Shown here: positions 62,782-64,000 of the stretch, one piece after another | Layout of the letters: every line of letters starts with the position of its first letter | Numbering within the stretch: the stretch's first letter is position 1 | Assembly: GCF_025449335.1 (NCBI RefSeq) | Contig: NZ_CP104883.1 | Span: 1,108,501 to 1,172,500, forward strand | Direction: 5' to 3' | Source of the DNA: Bartonella sp. HY328 | Lineage (GTDB): Bacteria > Pseudomonadota > Alphaproteobacteria > Rhizobiales > Rhizobiaceae | Length of the DNA stretch: 64,000 nt | Notes under the pieces: generated by a model | The model's database searches: none | What the model was told of the DNA's origin: nothing | Seen by the model: the letters and a program-made list of their open reading frames with translations, nothing else | Translations under genes and position numbers: made by a program

Positions 62782-63327
62782 ATGGCGTTAACCAGCGAAC
62801 AAAAAAAACTTATATGCATGGCGATGGTATTTACGCCTTTATTGGTGGCGATTGGTATAACAATAGCGCCGTTTTTGTTTGTGAATGAAATGTGGCAATC
62901 ACTGAATGATAATATCAATGAGTTGCGCCAAATTTACGCCAATGATGATATGGCGGCGCCTGAACATCTTATTGCAACTCCCTATAATGATTTTCTTATG
63001 ATAGGAATAACTCAAGCTATTAAACAAATGCCGGGTCTGCTCGTCATGTGTTATGTTGTAGTAGCTATTCCTATCGCAGTTTTTTCTGCGCTATATTCTT
63101 TTATATATAGGAAAAATAATTCAATCATTTTGATGGTTATTATTTGGGCTGCTGCTGCTGCATGTCTTTCTTTTGTGCTAAATCAGTTCTTTTTCACCGA
63201 TACTCTATCGACGAAGGATCACTTTATCGGGCGTATTATTGCTATAACTTTGATTTTTGCTATGACCTTTGCAGCGCTTATTATTGGTATTCTTATGCGC
63301 AAATCATTGAGAAAAAGTGCTGAATAG
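62782..63327 (+). CDS. Inner-membrane protein with four spans, unknown
   Basis: A 181-residue protein with four hydrophobic segments (residues ~12-32, ~82-106, ~113-133 and ~150-170). A ~45-residue polar loop between spans 1 and 2 (NEMWQSLNDNINELRQIYANDD...) probably faces the periplasm, and the C-terminus is basic (MRKSLRKSAE). I do not recognise a family. GGGAAATT lies before the ATG. It is the third gene of the small membrane run. Confidence 0.68.
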   Translation: MALTSEQKKLICMAMVFTPLLVAIGITIAPFLFVNEMWQSLNDNINELRQIYANDDMAAPEHLIATPYNDFLMIGITQAIKQMPGLLVMCYVVVAIPIAVFSALYSFIYRKNNSIILMVIIWAAAAACLSFVLNQFFFTDTLSTKDHFIGRIIAITLIFAMTFAALIIGILMRKSLRKSAE

Positions 63328-63417
63328 AGATTGTCATTGGTTTTGAAAAGCATTTTATTTTACTTTAAAATTAAAAATGTTTAAATATTTTTTAAAGACT
63401 GTAACTCCGTTTCATGA

Positions 63418-64000
63418 ATGCCGATAATGCCACAATCAATTGATAATATTAACGAAACTATTGATGCTTTTCATCGCGGCCGTTTTGCACTTGTGCAACC
63501 ACGCAATGTAGGTCATCGCTCCGGCATGGATGCAATGATGCTTGCCGCCTTAGTGCCAACGGATTTTAGCGGCCAATTGGTTGATCTTGGTGCTGGTGCA
63601 GGTGCCGCCGGTCTTGCGGTTGCATCACGCTGCGATAATGTTAAAATAACTTTGGTGGAGCGCTCATCACTTATGGGGGAATATGCCCAAAAAACATTAA
63701 ATTTGGCAGAAAATGCCAAATTTAAATTGCGAACATCACTGTTGAATGCCGATGTGACACTCCGTGGAAAAGCTCGGTTAGAAGCCGGGCTTATTGATAA
63801 TAGCTTTGATTTTGCAATTATGAACCCACCATTTAATGAACAATCTGATCGCGCAACCCCTGATAAAGAAAAGGCAGAGGCGCATGTAATGACGGAAGGC
63901 ATGTTTGATGCTTGGCTTCGCACTGCTGCTGCACTGTTACGCCCGGGCGGATTTATAGGATTAATCGCACGCCCAAACTCGCTTGAAAATATTTTGTCAG
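63418..64000 (+). CDS. TrmN6-like methyltransferase, 3' end outside window
   Basis: The frame runs from ATG 63418 to the window end without a stop (194 codons). It begins MPIMPQSIDNINETIDAFHRGRF and shows the methyltransferase fold: FALVQPRNVGHRSGMDAMMLAA, SAM-binding VDLGAGAGAAGLAVASR and the catalytic NPPF (FDFAIMNPPFNEQSDRATPD) of adenine-N6 methylases. This arrangement matches COG4123 / tRNA1(Val) A37-N6 methyltransferase. ATG 63427 is an alternative start. The missing part lies beyond the window. Confidence 0.85.
   Translation, partial: MPIMPQSIDNINETIDAFHRGRFALVQPRNVGHRSGMDAMMLAALVPTDFSGQLVDLGAGAGAAGLAVASRCDNVKITLVERSSLMGEYAQKTLNLAENAKFKLRTSLLNADVTLRGKARLEAGLIDNSFDFAIMNPPFNEQSDRATPDKEKAEAHVMTEGMFDAWLRTAAALLRPGGFIGLIARPNSLENILS

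Noticed and set aside
1..64000. tRNA, rRNA, CRISPR array, insertion sequence or prophage
   Set aside because: No tRNA-like cloverleaf, no regularly spaced direct repeats, no transposase or integrase was seen; a covariance-model search would be decisive for RNA genes.

Overview
The window is a low-GC (by eye about 40%) stretch of alphaproteobacterial chromosome. Gene content and order point to Hyphomicrobiales (Rhizobiales) close to Brucellaceae/Bartonellaceae: hslVU, an NdvA/ChvA-type cyclic beta-1,2-glucan exporter, an rluC-HAD-ATP12 cluster, the run gyrA-coaD-ppiA-ppiB-queA-tgt, an Irr-like Fur protein, a DUF1491 protein and two RIME-like intergenic repeats. Assignment below family level is inference. 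I saw no rRNA, tRNA, CRISPR array, insertion sequence or prophage.

Layout. 0-3.2 kb: C-terminal part of a large autotransporter (cut by the window start) and a Doc-type toxin-antitoxin pair. 3.3-10.7 kb: hslVU protease, CDF metal exporter, lytic transglycosylase, HAD phosphatase, small membrane protein, pgi. 11-16 kb: an accessory-looking stretch of single genes (CoxG-like, Tat-exported DUF1287, Irr-like regulator, TPR-like protein, PNPOx-like protein, MarR regulator, creatininase family). 16.1-22 kb: COG0523 GTPase plus WD40 protein, Old Yellow Enzyme, tex. 22.4-27.9 kb: gyrB, an unknown exported protein, an MliC-type lysozyme inhibitor, a secreted nuclease. 28.2-33.4 kb: complete livJHMGF branched-chain amino-acid importer. 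33.5-39.5 kb: ndvA, rluC-HAD-ATP12, a repeat element beside an alcohol dehydrogenase remnant, marC. 39.5-46.9 kb: hydroxamate-siderophore uptake locus (fhuB, fhuD, fhuA, AraC regulator, divergent fhuC). 47.2-54.6 kb: gyrA, second repeat copy, coaD, ppiA, ppiB, queA, tgt. 54.7-64 kb: GlcG-like protein, exported unknown, LLM flavoprotein, AidB-like acyl-CoA dehydrogenase with PACE efflux protein, mmsA, DUF1491, three small membrane proteins and a truncated methyltransferase gene.

How it fits together. The fhu locus is the clearest regulated system: its receptor gene has a 25-bp dyad with a TGA-N9-TCA core (RirA/IRO-like), fhuC has a pair of TTGCAAAT half-sites, and the same half-site forms a perfect palindrome upstream of the Irr-like gene, so iron control probably links these loci. 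Autotransporter, glucan export, lysozyme inhibitor and siderophore uptake suit a host-associated cell. I found no convincing new multi-gene system. The observations most worth checking are the paired RIME-like elements with a compensatory base change, loss of the structural zinc ligands in Tgt, the Irr-like protein lacking the HHH motif, and the iron-type operators.
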